Of a stretch of DNA of 15,076 bases, positions 1 through 7,369 are shown one piece after another. Position 1 is the stretch's first letter. Each line of letters begins with the position of its first letter. This DNA is from an uncultured Collinsella sp. (lineage in GTDB: Bacteria > Actinomycetota > Coriobacteriia > Coriobacteriales > Coriobacteriaceae). The DNA lies in the NCBI GenBank assembly GCA_900761995.1, contig CAAFEY010000011.1, forward strand, positions 1-15,076, read 5' to 3'. A program made the position numbers and the translations under genes. The notes beneath the pieces were generated by a model. It saw nothing but the letters and a program-made list of their open reading frames with translations. It had not been told where the DNA came from and made no database searches.

Positions 1-1358
1 ATACCGAAGCCCAGCACAACGCCAAACAGCAGAACCGAGCCGGCCTGGCCGATGGCGGAATACAGACAATAGCGGCTATAGGGCTTCATGTCGAGCAAGG
101 CAGAGAAGCTCTTCTGCATCAGCACGACCACGCCGTAGAGCGGCAGGGAAAGTGCCAGGTAGATAAGGAACTCCGACACCAGCGCCACGCCGGACTCATC
201 GAACTTGCCAGCGCAGTAGATCATGTTGAGCGGACGCGCGAAGACAATCAGGTACAGCGCGAACGGAACCAGGAAGAACAGCATCTGGGCGACGCCACGC
301 GAAATGCCCGTGCGGACGCTGTCGTAATCCTTCTCCTGTGCGTCGTGAGAGAGCTCGGTATAGAGCGCCGTCGAAAGCGAGGCGGCAATCAGCGCGTAGG
401 GCAGCGTGTACCACAGGCGCGCATAGGCGATGACGGAAGGACCGGTCTCGGGCTGGACCACCAGCGCGGCAGCGTTCGTGATAGAAGTCGAGACAAACAT
501 GCACACCGTGGCGAGCAGCGTCGGGATACCGAGCGCAATCGTCTGGCGCAGTGCGGGGTCCTTAAAGTCGATATGGATATGGGGATGCACGCCGTGCTTG
601 CCAAGCGCGGGGATCTGACAAGCCATCTGAACAAAGACACCGAGGGTCGTACCGGCCGCAATCAAGATGATGCCGGCACGTTCGCCAAACTGTGCGGACA
701 CGGGCGCAAAGCCCATAAAGCTCGCAATGACGATCACATTGTTGAGGACCGGGGCAAACGTCGACCAGAAGTAGTCGCGGTGTGCGTTGAGAACGCCCGA
801 GAACACCGAGCCCAAACCATAAAACAGAATCTGGATGGCAAAGAAACGGAACATGAACGCAGCGGTATCCATGCTGCCGCCGTCACCCGAAAGGAACGAT
901 TGCGTCCAGATAAAGCCCGGGGCGAACACGGTCCCCAGCAACGAAATGCCACCCAGCACCAAAAGCAGAATGCCGAGCAGGTTGCCCACGTACTCGTTCG
1001 AGGCCTCGCGACCCTGCTCACGCCTCACGCCCATGTACACGGGCAAAAACGCCGTCACGAGCATGCCACCCATCACGAGTTCGTAGAGCATATTGGGCAG
1101 GTTGTTGGCGACCTGATAGGAGGACGAGAGCAGCGACATGCCGATAGCGGCCGCCATTGCCCACGTGCGGATAAAACCGGTGACGCGAGACACGATGGTC
1201 AGGATGGTCATAAGCCCGGCGGAACGACCAACCGTGGAGTAGTCCGACGAGCCCATATCATCAGTGCCATCTCGCGACGAAGAAGCTTCGGATGAGGGTG
1301 TCTGAGGCGCAGATTCTTTTGCAAAATGAGCTCCGCGCTTCAATTCTTCCTGCGGCAT
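1..1358 (-). CDS. murJ: Lipid II flippase MurJ/MviN, partial (C-terminus beyond left edge)
   Basis: Multi-spanning inner-membrane protein that flips the peptidoglycan precursor lipid II to the outer face. I translated the minus strand from the ATG at 1358-1356; it stays open through 452 codons to the window edge. A polar cytoplasmic N-terminal tail of about 42 residues precedes the first helix. The MurJ signature region follows: VSRVTGFIRTW (residues 56-66, holding the two conserved Arg, R58 and R64), then VANNLPNMLYELVMGG from residue 83, in the style of actinobacterial MviN. Many hydrophobic helices follow, with a polar loop near HGVHPHIHIDFKDP. The start is 3 bases after the ybaK stop, with GAGAGGAC as ribosome site inside the end of ybaK, so the two are probably cotranscribed. 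The usual Asp near residue 79 appears to be Ser here. Family assignment is firm. Whether a C-terminal pseudokinase, as in mycobacterial MviN, is present cannot be seen. Confidence 0.93.
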   Translation of the reverse strand, partial: MPQEELKRGAHFAKESAPQTPSSEASSSRDGTDDMGSSDYSTVGRSAGLMTILTIVSRVTGFIRTWAMAAAIGMSLLSSSYQVANNLPNMLYELVMGGMLVTAFLPVYMGVRREQGREASNEYVGNLLGILLLVLGGISLLGTVFAPGFIWTQSFLSGDGGSMDTAAFMFRFFAIQILFYGLGSVFSGVLNAHRDYFWSTFAPVLNNVIVIASFMGFAPVSAQFGERAGIILIAAGTTLGVFVQMACQIPALGKHGVHPHIHIDFKDPALRQTIALGIPTLLATVCMFVSTSITNAAALVVQPETGPSVIAYARLWYTLPYALIAASLSTALYTELSHDAQEKDYDSVRTGISRGVAQMLFFLVPFALYLIVFARPLNMIYCAGKFDESGVALVSEFLIYLALSLPLYGVVVLMQKSFSALLDMKPYSRYCLYSAIGQAGSVLLFGVVLGFG

Positions 1359-1361
1359 CGC

Positions 1362-1862
1362 TCAGTCCTCTCTCGTAATCGCGGCAACCGTCGCCCCGCA
1401 AAATGCAATTAAATCATCGGGTGCAAGCTCGAGCTGATAACCACGCTTGCCTCCCGAAATAAAAATGGTATCCCAAAGGACACATGTCTCATCAATAAGC
1501 GTCCGGTAGCGTTTTTTCATACCGACCGGGCTGCAGCCGCCGCGAACGTAGCCAGTCGCTGCAAGCAAATCCTTCACATGCATCATGGCCAAGGACTTCT
1601 CCCCAGCGGCACGCGCGGCGGACTTTAAATCGAGCTCGTCGGCAACAGGGATGCAGCACACAACATAGTCGTTGGACGGTGTCACACAGACCAAAGTCTT
1701 AAATCCTTGACCGGGCTCCTCGCCAAGCTGCTCCGAAATCGCGACCCCCAGGCCCACCGACTCATCGCCATCGTCTTCGTACGTATGTAGAACATAGGAA
1801 ATGCCGGCGCTTTCCAGCTCGCGCATCGCATTGGTTTTTGGCGTCTTTACAGCCTTTGCCAT
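1362..1862 (-). CDS. ybaK: Cys-tRNA(Pro)/Cys-tRNA(Cys) deacylase YbaK/EbsC type
   Basis: Trans-acting editing enzyme of 166 residues that hydrolyses Cys mischarged on tRNA(Pro), working in the cytosol with prolyl-tRNA synthetase. The YbaK domain fills the protein. Visible family marks are the MAKAVKTPKTNAM start, GFKTLVC (K55, matching the essential Lys of the family), PVADELDLK, and GYVRGGCSPVGMKK followed by an ISGGKRGYQLEL stretch. I chose the ATG at 1862-1860: it has a GAAAGGAT ribosome site 5 bases away and matches the usual family N-terminus. The frame continues upstream to 1958, but those 32 residues look nothing like the family and run through the likely promoter. The length is normal for the family. 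It lies 3 bases ahead of murJ on the same strand, so it is probably the first gene of a ybaK-murJ unit. Confidence 0.93.
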   Translation of the reverse strand: MAKAVKTPKTNAMRELESAGISYVLHTYEDDGDESVGLGVAISEQLGEEPGQGFKTLVCVTPSNDYVVCCIPVADELDLKSAARAAGEKSLAMMHVKDLLAATGYVRGGCSPVGMKKRYRTLIDETCVLWDTIFISGGKRGYQLELAPDDLIAFCGATVAAITRED

Positions 1863-1899
1863 GACATATCCTTTCCCTCGCATTCGGACGCAAGGATTA

Positions 1900-1930
1900 A
1901 GTATATGTCCAATTCGGCTGCATACGTCAC
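1900..1930 (-). promoter_or_regulatory. Possible promoter of ybaK-murJ
   Basis: Reading the minus strand, a TATACT box (1905-1900) matches the -10 consensus at five of six bases. A GTGACG box (1930-1925) could serve as -35, but at a long 19-base spacing. It would give a leader of roughly 30 bases before the ybaK ATG. The -10 is reasonable; the -35 is weak. Confidence 0.3.
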
Positions 1931-1943
1931 TTCGGCACAGCAA

Positions 1944-1974
1944 GCGCCATCGAATCACAAGGAGTCGATGGCGC
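1944..1974 (-). terminator. Inverted repeat after uvrA, probable terminator without a good U-run
   Basis: GCGCCATCGA (1944-1953) and TCGATGGCGC (1965-1974) are perfect 10-bp complementary arms around an 11-base loop. The hairpin starts 20 bases after the uvrA stop, where a terminator is expected. On the minus strand the following bases are TTGCTGTGCCG, so there is no real U-tract. A protein-binding palindrome upstream of ybaK is the alternative. Confidence 0.5.
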
Positions 1975-1994
1975 CCATAAACTGAATCGCCTAT

Positions 1995-4874
1995 TTATTG
2001 AGCATCAAGTTGAGCTTGACGCTCCCGGTCACGCCTGAGCAACGGCGCCAAAAACTGGCCCGTATAACTCTGCGGACAGTCCGCAACCTGCTCCGGTGTG
2101 CCCGAAACCACGACGGTTCCGCCGCCGTTACCGCCCTCGGGACCCATATCGATCAGGCGGTCGGCAACCTTGATGACATCAAGGTTGTGTTCAATCACCA
2201 GCACTGTGTTGCCCGCATCGACCAAGCGCTGCAGCACATCGAGCAGCTGGCGGACGTCCTCAAAATGAAGGCCGGTCGTCGGCTCGTCCAAAATATAGAA
2301 CGTCTTGCCTGTCTGGCGTCGATGAAGCTCCTTGGCGAGTTTCACACGCTGTGCCTCGCCGCCCGAAAGCGTCGTGGCGGGCTGGCCCAGGCTCACGTAG
2401 CCCAAGCCTACATCGTACAGCGTCTGGAGCTTTCGCTTGATCTGCGGGATATTCCCAAAGAAAGCCAGTGCCTCGGCCACGCTCATGTCAAGTACGTCCG
2501 AGATGGTCTTGCCACGGTAGGTGACCTCGAGTGTCTCGCGGTTGTAGCGTTTACCGCCGCAAACTTCGCAAGGAACGTAGATATCGGGAAGGAAGTGCAT
2601 CTCGATCTTGATCTGTCCGTCGCCCTTGCACGCCTCACAGCGCCCGCCACTCACATTAAAGGAGAAACGACCCGGCGAGTAGCCGCGCGCCTTCGACTCC
2701 GGCGTACTCGCAAACAGCGCGCGAAGATCATCCCACAGGCCGATATAGGTAGCGGGGTTGGAACGCGGCGTGCGGCCAATCGGCGACTGGTCGATATCGA
2801 TAACCTTATCGATACACTCGATGCCCTCGATTTTCTTATACGAACCCACAGGGCGCGTCGAACGGTGAATGGCGTTCGTAAGGGCAGGCGCAATGGTGTC
2901 GGTAACCAGGGAGCTCTTGCCCGATCCCGACACGCCGGTAACAACCGTAAGCGTACCAAACTCGATCTTGGCAGTAACGTTTTTGAGGTTGTTGGCTCGA
3001 GCGCCCGTAATTTTAAGGCAGCCGCGACCGGGCTTGCGCCGTTCATCAGGCACCCGGATCATTCGTTTGCCGGTCAGATAAGCGCCCGTCATCGACTCAG
3101 GACACGCCATGATATCGGCAGGCGTTCCCGCCGCGACTACGTGTCCGCCGTTGACGCCGGCGCCGGGCCCCATGTCGATCACGTAATCGGCGGCACGGAT
3201 TGTATCCTCGTCGTGTTCGACGACGATAACGGTATTGCCGATATCGCGCAGGCGCTCGAGCGTCTTGATCAGGCGCTCGTTGTCACGCTGATGAAGACCG
3301 ATCGAGGGCTCGTCCAGAATATAGAGCACGCCCATGAGACCCGCGCCGATCTGCGTTGCCAGGCGAATACGCTGCGCCTCGCCACCGGAAAGCGTCGCCG
3401 AGGCACGATCGAGCGTCAGATAGTCGAGTCCAACATCGACCAGAAAACGCAAGCGCTCCAGGATTTCCTTGACGATGCGCCCGCCAATAAACTGTTGGCG
3501 CTCGGTGAGCTCCAGGCCCTCAAAAAACTCGAGCGACTCACGGCACGACAGGCAACAAACCTCGTAAATGGACTTGCCGCCCACGGTGACGGCGAGCATC
3601 TCAGGGCGCAAACGAGCGCCGTGGCAGCTCGAGCACGGTTCCTCGCGAATGTACTTCTCCAAGCGCGCCTTGGTGTTCTCGTTCGTCGTCTCGGTATAGC
3701 GTTCGTACAGGATGTTGCGAACGCCCGAAAACTTGGTATCCCACTGGCTGCGACGTCCGTCGAGCTTTTGGTAGTCGACCGAGATCTTCGTATCGCCCAG
3801 GCCATCCAAGAATGCACGACGCACGCGAGGGGGCAAGTCCTCCCACGGCGTATCGGTGCTCACCTTAAAGTGTTTGCAGACCGCAGCAAAAATCTGCGGA
3901 TAGTAGTTCGAATTGCCAAACAGGCTACCAAAGACTCCGTCGGCAATGGACTTCGAGGGGTCCTCGATCAGCGCCTCGGCATCAACGGTTTTCTTAAAGC
4001 CCAGGCCGTCGCACTCAGGACATGCGCCATAGGGAGCGTTGAACGAAAAATCACGCGGCTGAAGATCGTCAATGGAGTGACCATGCTCCGGGCACGCCAA
4101 GGCCAACGAATACTCCAGCAGCTCGCCCTCGGTCCCCTCGGGAGCATCACGATCGGGCAGCATGTACACGTTTACATTGCCGTGAGCCAGCGCGGTCGCC
4201 TGCTCAACAGACTCGGCGATACGGCCCAGAGAGTTCTCACGGATCACGATGCGATCGACCACGACCTCGATATCGTGCTTGAACTTCTTGTCCAGATCGA
4301 TCGGATCGTCGAGCGAGCGCACTTCACCGTCGACACGCACGCGGCTAAAGCCCTCGGCGCGAAGGTCCTCAAACAGTTTGGTGTACTCGCCTTTTCGCCC
4401 GCGCACCACCGGTGCCAGCACAAACGCGCGACGGCCCTCCCCCGCCGCCAAGACCTTGTCGGCAACCTGGTCGGTCGTCTGACGCTCAATGACGCGGCCG
4501 CATTCGGGACAGTGCGGGGTGCCCACACGGGCGAACAGCAGGCGCAGATAGTCATAAATCTCGGTTACGGTGCCAACCGTCGAGCGAGGGTTTTTAGACG
4601 TCGTCTTTTGGTCGATCGACACCGCCGGCGAAAGGCCGTCGATTGAATCCAAGTCGGGTTTGTCCATCTGACCCAAGAACTGGCGCGCATAGCTCGAAAG
4701 ACTCTCGACGTATCGACGCTGGCCCTCGGCATAGATAGTGTCAAATGCCAGCGAACTCTTGCCCGAGCCAGAAAGACCGGTAATGACCACGAGTTGGTCA
4801 CGCGGAATGGAAACATCGATATCACGGAGGTTGTGCTCACGAGCGCCGCGAATAACGATAGAAGAATCAGACAT
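1995..4874 (-). CDS. uvrA: Excinuclease ABC subunit A (UvrA)
   Basis: ATPase of nucleotide excision repair; a UvrA dimer finds bulky DNA lesions and loads UvrB. The 959 residues are a normal length. Two ABC cassettes are intact. The first has Walker A GLSGSGKSS at about 33-41, followed by GQRRYVESLSSYARQF, and a signature LSGGEAQRIRLA near 496. The second has Walker A GVSGSGKSSL near 645 and LSGGEAQRVKLA near 837. The Walker B regions read YILDEPSIGLH and YILDEPTTGLH. Cys-rich elements are present: CPECGR near 122, ACPECDGLGF near 300, CSSCHGAR, and the C-terminal zinc finger built from CEAC and CEVCGG near 745-772. I chose the ATG at 4874-4872 because it has AAGGAG 6 bases upstream and begins the family-typical MSDSSIVIRGAREHNL. 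The frame stays open for 22 more codons through the control region. A candidate LexA site lies 61 bases upstream. It is divergent from the LTA-synthase-like gene. Confidence 0.98.
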   Translation of the reverse strand: MSDSSIVIRGAREHNLRDIDVSIPRDQLVVITGLSGSGKSSLAFDTIYAEGQRRYVESLSSYARQFLGQMDKPDLDSIDGLSPAVSIDQKTTSKNPRSTVGTVTEIYDYLRLLFARVGTPHCPECGRVIERQTTDQVADKVLAAGEGRRAFVLAPVVRGRKGEYTKLFEDLRAEGFSRVRVDGEVRSLDDPIDLDKKFKHDIEVVVDRIVIRENSLGRIAESVEQATALAHGNVNVYMLPDRDAPEGTEGELLEYSLALACPEHGHSIDDLQPRDFSFNAPYGACPECDGLGFKKTVDAEALIEDPSKSIADGVFGSLFGNSNYYPQIFAAVCKHFKVSTDTPWEDLPPRVRRAFLDGLGDTKISVDYQKLDGRRSQWDTKFSGVRNILYERYTETTNENTKARLEKYIREEPCSSCHGARLRPEMLAVTVGGKSIYEVCCLSCRESLEFFEGLELTERQQFIGGRIVKEILERLRFLVDVGLDYLTLDRASATLSGGEAQRIRLATQIGAGLMGVLYILDEPSIGLHQRDNERLIKTLERLRDIGNTVIVVEHDEDTIRAADYVIDMGPGAGVNGGHVVAAGTPADIMACPESMTGAYLTGKRMIRVPDERRKPGRGCLKITGARANNLKNVTAKIEFGTLTVVTGVSGSGKSSLVTDTIAPALTNAIHRSTRPVGSYKKIEGIECIDKVIDIDQSPIGRTPRSNPATYIGLWDDLRALFASTPESKARGYSPGRFSFNVSGGRCEACKGDGQIKIEMHFLPDIYVPCEVCGGKRYNRETLEVTYRGKTISDVLDMSVAEALAFFGNIPQIKRKLQTLYDVGLGYVSLGQPATTLSGGEAQRVKLAKELHRRQTGKTFYILDEPTTGLHFEDVRQLLDVLQRLVDAGNTVLVIEHNLDVIKVADRLIDMGPEGGNGGGTVVVSGTPEQVADCPQSYTGQFLAPLLRRDRERQAQLDAQ

Positions 4875-4935
4875 GGAAGCTCCTTGCCTCCTATTGCATC
4901 GAATCATACTGCCGATGAGTTTAGCGCACTCGACG

Positions 4936-4949
4936 CGCACAGATGTTCG
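4936..4949 (-). promoter_or_regulatory. Candidate LexA (SOS) box upstream of uvrA
   Basis: On the minus strand the bases read CGAACATCTGTGCG. The Gram-positive and actinobacterial LexA operator is CGAAC-N4-GTTCG, so this matches at all but one base of the two half-sites. It lies 61 bases before the uvrA ATG and just upstream of a plausible TAAACT -10 box (4923-4918), where a bound repressor would block the promoter. uvrA is an SOS gene in many bacteria. The site is inferred by eye; one imperfect match carries limited weight. Confidence 0.45.
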
Positions 4950-5017
4950 TAATACAAGATTCGCAGACCTTTAGCTTTGCGTATCGGGCGCTTTGTTTCT
5001 CGAAATGCCGTGGAAAG

Positions 5018-5055
5018 GTTACAGTAATCTAATACTGAACTTAATTTGCTGTAAC
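5018..5055 (+). promoter_or_regulatory. Inverted repeat just before the LTA-synthase-like gene
   Basis: GTTACAGTAA (5018-5027) faces TTGCTGTAAC (5046-5055). Seven outer bases are perfectly complementary and the arm extends to ten with one mismatch, which would be a G-U pair in RNA. The 18 bases between are A+T-rich. The right arm ends just before the AGAGGAA ribosome site of the gene at 5068. It could be a repressor operator or a leader hairpin. No clear -35/-10 pair could be placed for this gene. Confidence 0.4.
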
Positions 5056-5067
5056 AGAGGAACGTCC

Positions 5068-7221
5068 ATGACCGAAGATATCCCCCTTGAAATCACTTCG
5101 AGCGACATGGCCAATCTGCCCATATTCATCGCCGTCCTTATCGTGGCCGCCGTCGTCGTGCGCGTGTATTTTTCAATCAAACACAATGAAAAGCCGCCCA
5201 TTGCCCGCGTCTTTTGGTGCGCGACGCTCCTCATCCCGCTCGGCGTGGTAGCTGCATGGATTACGAATCAATTGCTCGTAAATGAGGACAGTTCCCTATG
5301 GCTCCTTTCTTATTCGGCGCTCGGTGCTGCCGCCGTCATACTTCTTGTCGAACCCTTGGTTTCGGGACTTATCGACCAAACCGATCTTGCGACGGGAACG
5401 GTTGCCTGTATTTGCCGTGACATCCTTGTCATCGCCGCTGTTTCAGCGCTCTCGTTCGTTTCACTCGAAATTGCCTGTAACGAAACGTTCTATCGCATTC
5501 CCGCCAACTCATTCGGGTTTTCCGTCGGGCTGCTCGCGACGGTTCTGCTCTCCCTTTATTTGCTGGGACAGCGTCATGGAGGCGTCATGGCCCTCGTGCC
5601 CGTCGCCTGTTGCATCCTTGGCATTGCCGAGCACTTCGTCATAACGTTTAAAGGTGAGGCCATCCTGCCAAGCGATATCTTGGCCCTTGGCACCGCAATG
5701 GAAGTGAGCGAGGGATACGAGTTTACCTTTACCGCCGGAATCGTAACCTCTCTAGCCCTGCTGGAGATTTCCCTGGGGCTTCTTTCGCTTATCCGACCGA
5801 GAAAGCTCCGTACGCCCACCCATGTGTTCCCCGCAATCGCCGCTAACCTCTGCGCTTTTCTGCTAGTGACCGTTGTGGGGCTCTCGGGCTTTTCCAGCAT
5901 CGACTTGGAGCAGGCGCTGAATTTTGGATTTGACCGTTGGCAGCCCATCACCACGTATGCGTCTCAGGGTTTTATCACTTCGTTCACCGAAATGGTCAAC
6001 GAGTTGCCCATTGAGAAGCCCGAAGACTATACGCCCGATGAGGCGCAGAGCATCGAGCAGGAGCTCGCCGCCGCCTACGACAGCACATATGGCTCGAGCG
6101 AGCAGCGCGCGGCGGCCGTTGCCCAGTTCAATGAAATCAAGCCGACGATTGTTGCCGTCATGAACGAGAGTTTTAGCGACCTTTCGTGCTTTGAGCAGCT
6201 CCAGGCGGCCGGGTACACCGGCCCCGCATTCTACAACTCACTTCCCGACACACTTGTTCGCGGCACCATGCTCGCTTCGGTCGCCGGCGGCGGAACGGCG
6301 AACTCCGAATTCGAATTTTTGACCGGAGCGACAACGGCCTTTGTCGGATTAGGCAAAATCCCCTATCAGCTGTATCAGATGAATGACGTCAACAGCCTGG
6401 CAAAGGACCTTAAGGAGCTTGGGTATACCGCTACCGCTATGCACCCGCAAAACCCCGTCAACTACCATCGAGATAAAATCTATCAGCAGCTGGGCTTTGG
6501 AGACTTTCTTTCAATCGGCGATTTCGAAGGTGTGCCCTGTTACCATGCCGGCGTATGCGACTACGCCACCTACGACAAGATACTCGACCTGCTTAGAACC
6601 GACGAAGCCCCGCAGTTCATCTTTGACGTCACGATGCAAAATCACGGCGGCTACGACTATGGCACCGTTCCCGCCGAGGAGCTGACAAACTATTGGGTCG
6701 AGGGAGCCAGCGAGGGTGCCAATAGCGCGCTCAACACCTATCTTACCTGCATCAACGCATCCGATCGGGACCTCGAGTACTTTATCAACGAGCTCCGCAA
6801 TATCGGCAGACCGGTTGTCCTTGTCTTTTTTGGCGACCATCAGCCAAGCGCCGCAACGACTCTCAACGACGAGCTGTACCCTCAGGAAGATACGGCAAGC
6901 CACGCTTTCCGTATCTATCAGTCGACATATTTCGTCTGGGCTAACTATGAAATCGCCGGCAATACCGAACTCAACGTCTACGACACCGTCGGGGCAAACG
7001 AGATTGCAGCCATTACCCTTAATAAGATCGGCGCCCCGCTCACCGACTATCAAAAGGCTCTGCTTGCAACAAGGTCAGATGTGCCCACCATCAATGTCGC
7101 CGGCTACCTTGGTGCCGACGGGCTGCGCTACGACTTGGAATCTGAAGACAGCCCATACGCCTCGACGATCGACAAGCTGCAGCGCATGCAATACCTCGAG
7201 TTCGCCAGCAAGGTTCAGTAA
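5068..7221 (+). CDS. LTA synthase-like membrane phosphoglycerol transferase (sulfatase fold)
   Basis: Predicted membrane enzyme of 717 residues that would transfer glycerol-phosphate-type groups onto a cell-surface glycolipid or glycan, as LtaS does. The N-terminal 270 residues hold about eight hydrophobic segments (near 17-35, 49-66, 77-97, 111-130, 147-165, 171-190, 217-237, 248-268), with FKGEAILPSDI between the sixth and seventh. An extracellular alkaline-phosphatase/sulfatase-type domain starts near 358. Its likely metal and catalytic residues line up with S. aureus LtaS: E367 in MNESFSD, the nucleophile T410 in GGGTANSEFEF, R468-D469 in NYHRDKIY, H526 in MQNHGGYDY, and D590-H591 in FFGDHQPS. 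The ATG at 5068 is preferred over 4993 because of AGAGGAA 7 bases upstream. No partner gene lies beside it, so the substrate is unknown; poly-glycerol-phosphate, another teichoic-type polymer or a lipoglycan are all possible. Confidence 0.88.
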   Translation: MTEDIPLEITSSDMANLPIFIAVLIVAAVVVRVYFSIKHNEKPPIARVFWCATLLIPLGVVAAWITNQLLVNEDSSLWLLSYSALGAAAVILLVEPLVSGLIDQTDLATGTVACICRDILVIAAVSALSFVSLEIACNETFYRIPANSFGFSVGLLATVLLSLYLLGQRHGGVMALVPVACCILGIAEHFVITFKGEAILPSDILALGTAMEVSEGYEFTFTAGIVTSLALLEISLGLLSLIRPRKLRTPTHVFPAIAANLCAFLLVTVVGLSGFSSIDLEQALNFGFDRWQPITTYASQGFITSFTEMVNELPIEKPEDYTPDEAQSIEQELAAAYDSTYGSSEQRAAAVAQFNEIKPTIVAVMNESFSDLSCFEQLQAAGYTGPAFYNSLPDTLVRGTMLASVAGGGTANSEFEFLTGATTAFVGLGKIPYQLYQMNDVNSLAKDLKELGYTATAMHPQNPVNYHRDKIYQQLGFGDFLSIGDFEGVPCYHAGVCDYATYDKILDLLRTDEAPQFIFDVTMQNHGGYDYGTVPAEELTNYWVEGASEGANSALNTYLTCINASDRDLEYFINELRNIGRPVVLVFFGDHQPSAATTLNDELYPQEDTASHAFRIYQSTYFVWANYEIAGNTELNVYDTVGANEIAAITLNKIGAPLTDYQKALLATRSDVPTINVAGYLGADGLRYDLESEDSPYASTIDKLQRMQYLEFASKVQ

Positions 7222-7284
7222 GCACGCCCGCGCGTTGGGGTGACATAACATTGCAACGCACGCTCCCGGACAGACACATCACGA

Positions 7285-7314
7285 ATGACTCCCATTCGCA
7301 AACGAGGGTACAAT
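7285..7314 (+). promoter_or_regulatory. Promoter of mrp
   Basis: An ATGACT box (7285-7290, four of six -35 bases) and a TACAAT box (7309-7314, five of six -10 bases) are separated by 18 bases. Transcription would start near 7321, leaving a leader of about 50 bases. The -10 covers an in-frame ATG at 7313, which rules that ATG out as the mrp start. Confidence 0.5.
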
Positions 7315-7333
7315 GACGCTCGTGTCACACCGC

Positions 7334-7347
7334 GGGGCTTCGGCCCC
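7334..7347 (+). other. UUCG tetraloop hairpin in the mrp leader
   Basis: GGGGC (7334-7338), TTCG (7339-7342) and GCCCC (7343-7347) form a 5-bp GC stem capped by a very stable UUCG loop. It lies between the likely transcription start and the ribosome site AAAGGAG (7357-7363). No U-run follows, so it is not an intrinsic terminator. It may protect the 5' end or tune translation. Confidence 0.5.
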
Positions 7348-7369
7348 AACATATACAAAGGAGTCATAC

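Noticed and set aside
345..1295. A 316-codon plus-strand frame opposite murJ
   Set aside because: The translation is extremely rich in Arg, His, Gln and Asp, typical of a shadow frame. The minus-strand MurJ reading explains the region.
1998..4646. An 882-codon open frame on the plus strand, antisense to uvrA
   Set aside because: It lies wholly opposite uvrA, whose motifs are unmistakable. Its translation is basic, repetitive in Arg/Ala/Leu and has no domain I recognise. Long antisense frames are expected from GC-rich codon use.
7232..7259. Terminator after the LTA-synthase-like gene (GCGTTG...CAACGC)
   Set aside because: Only a six-bp stem with a 16-base loop and no U-run, so it is not supported as a terminator.
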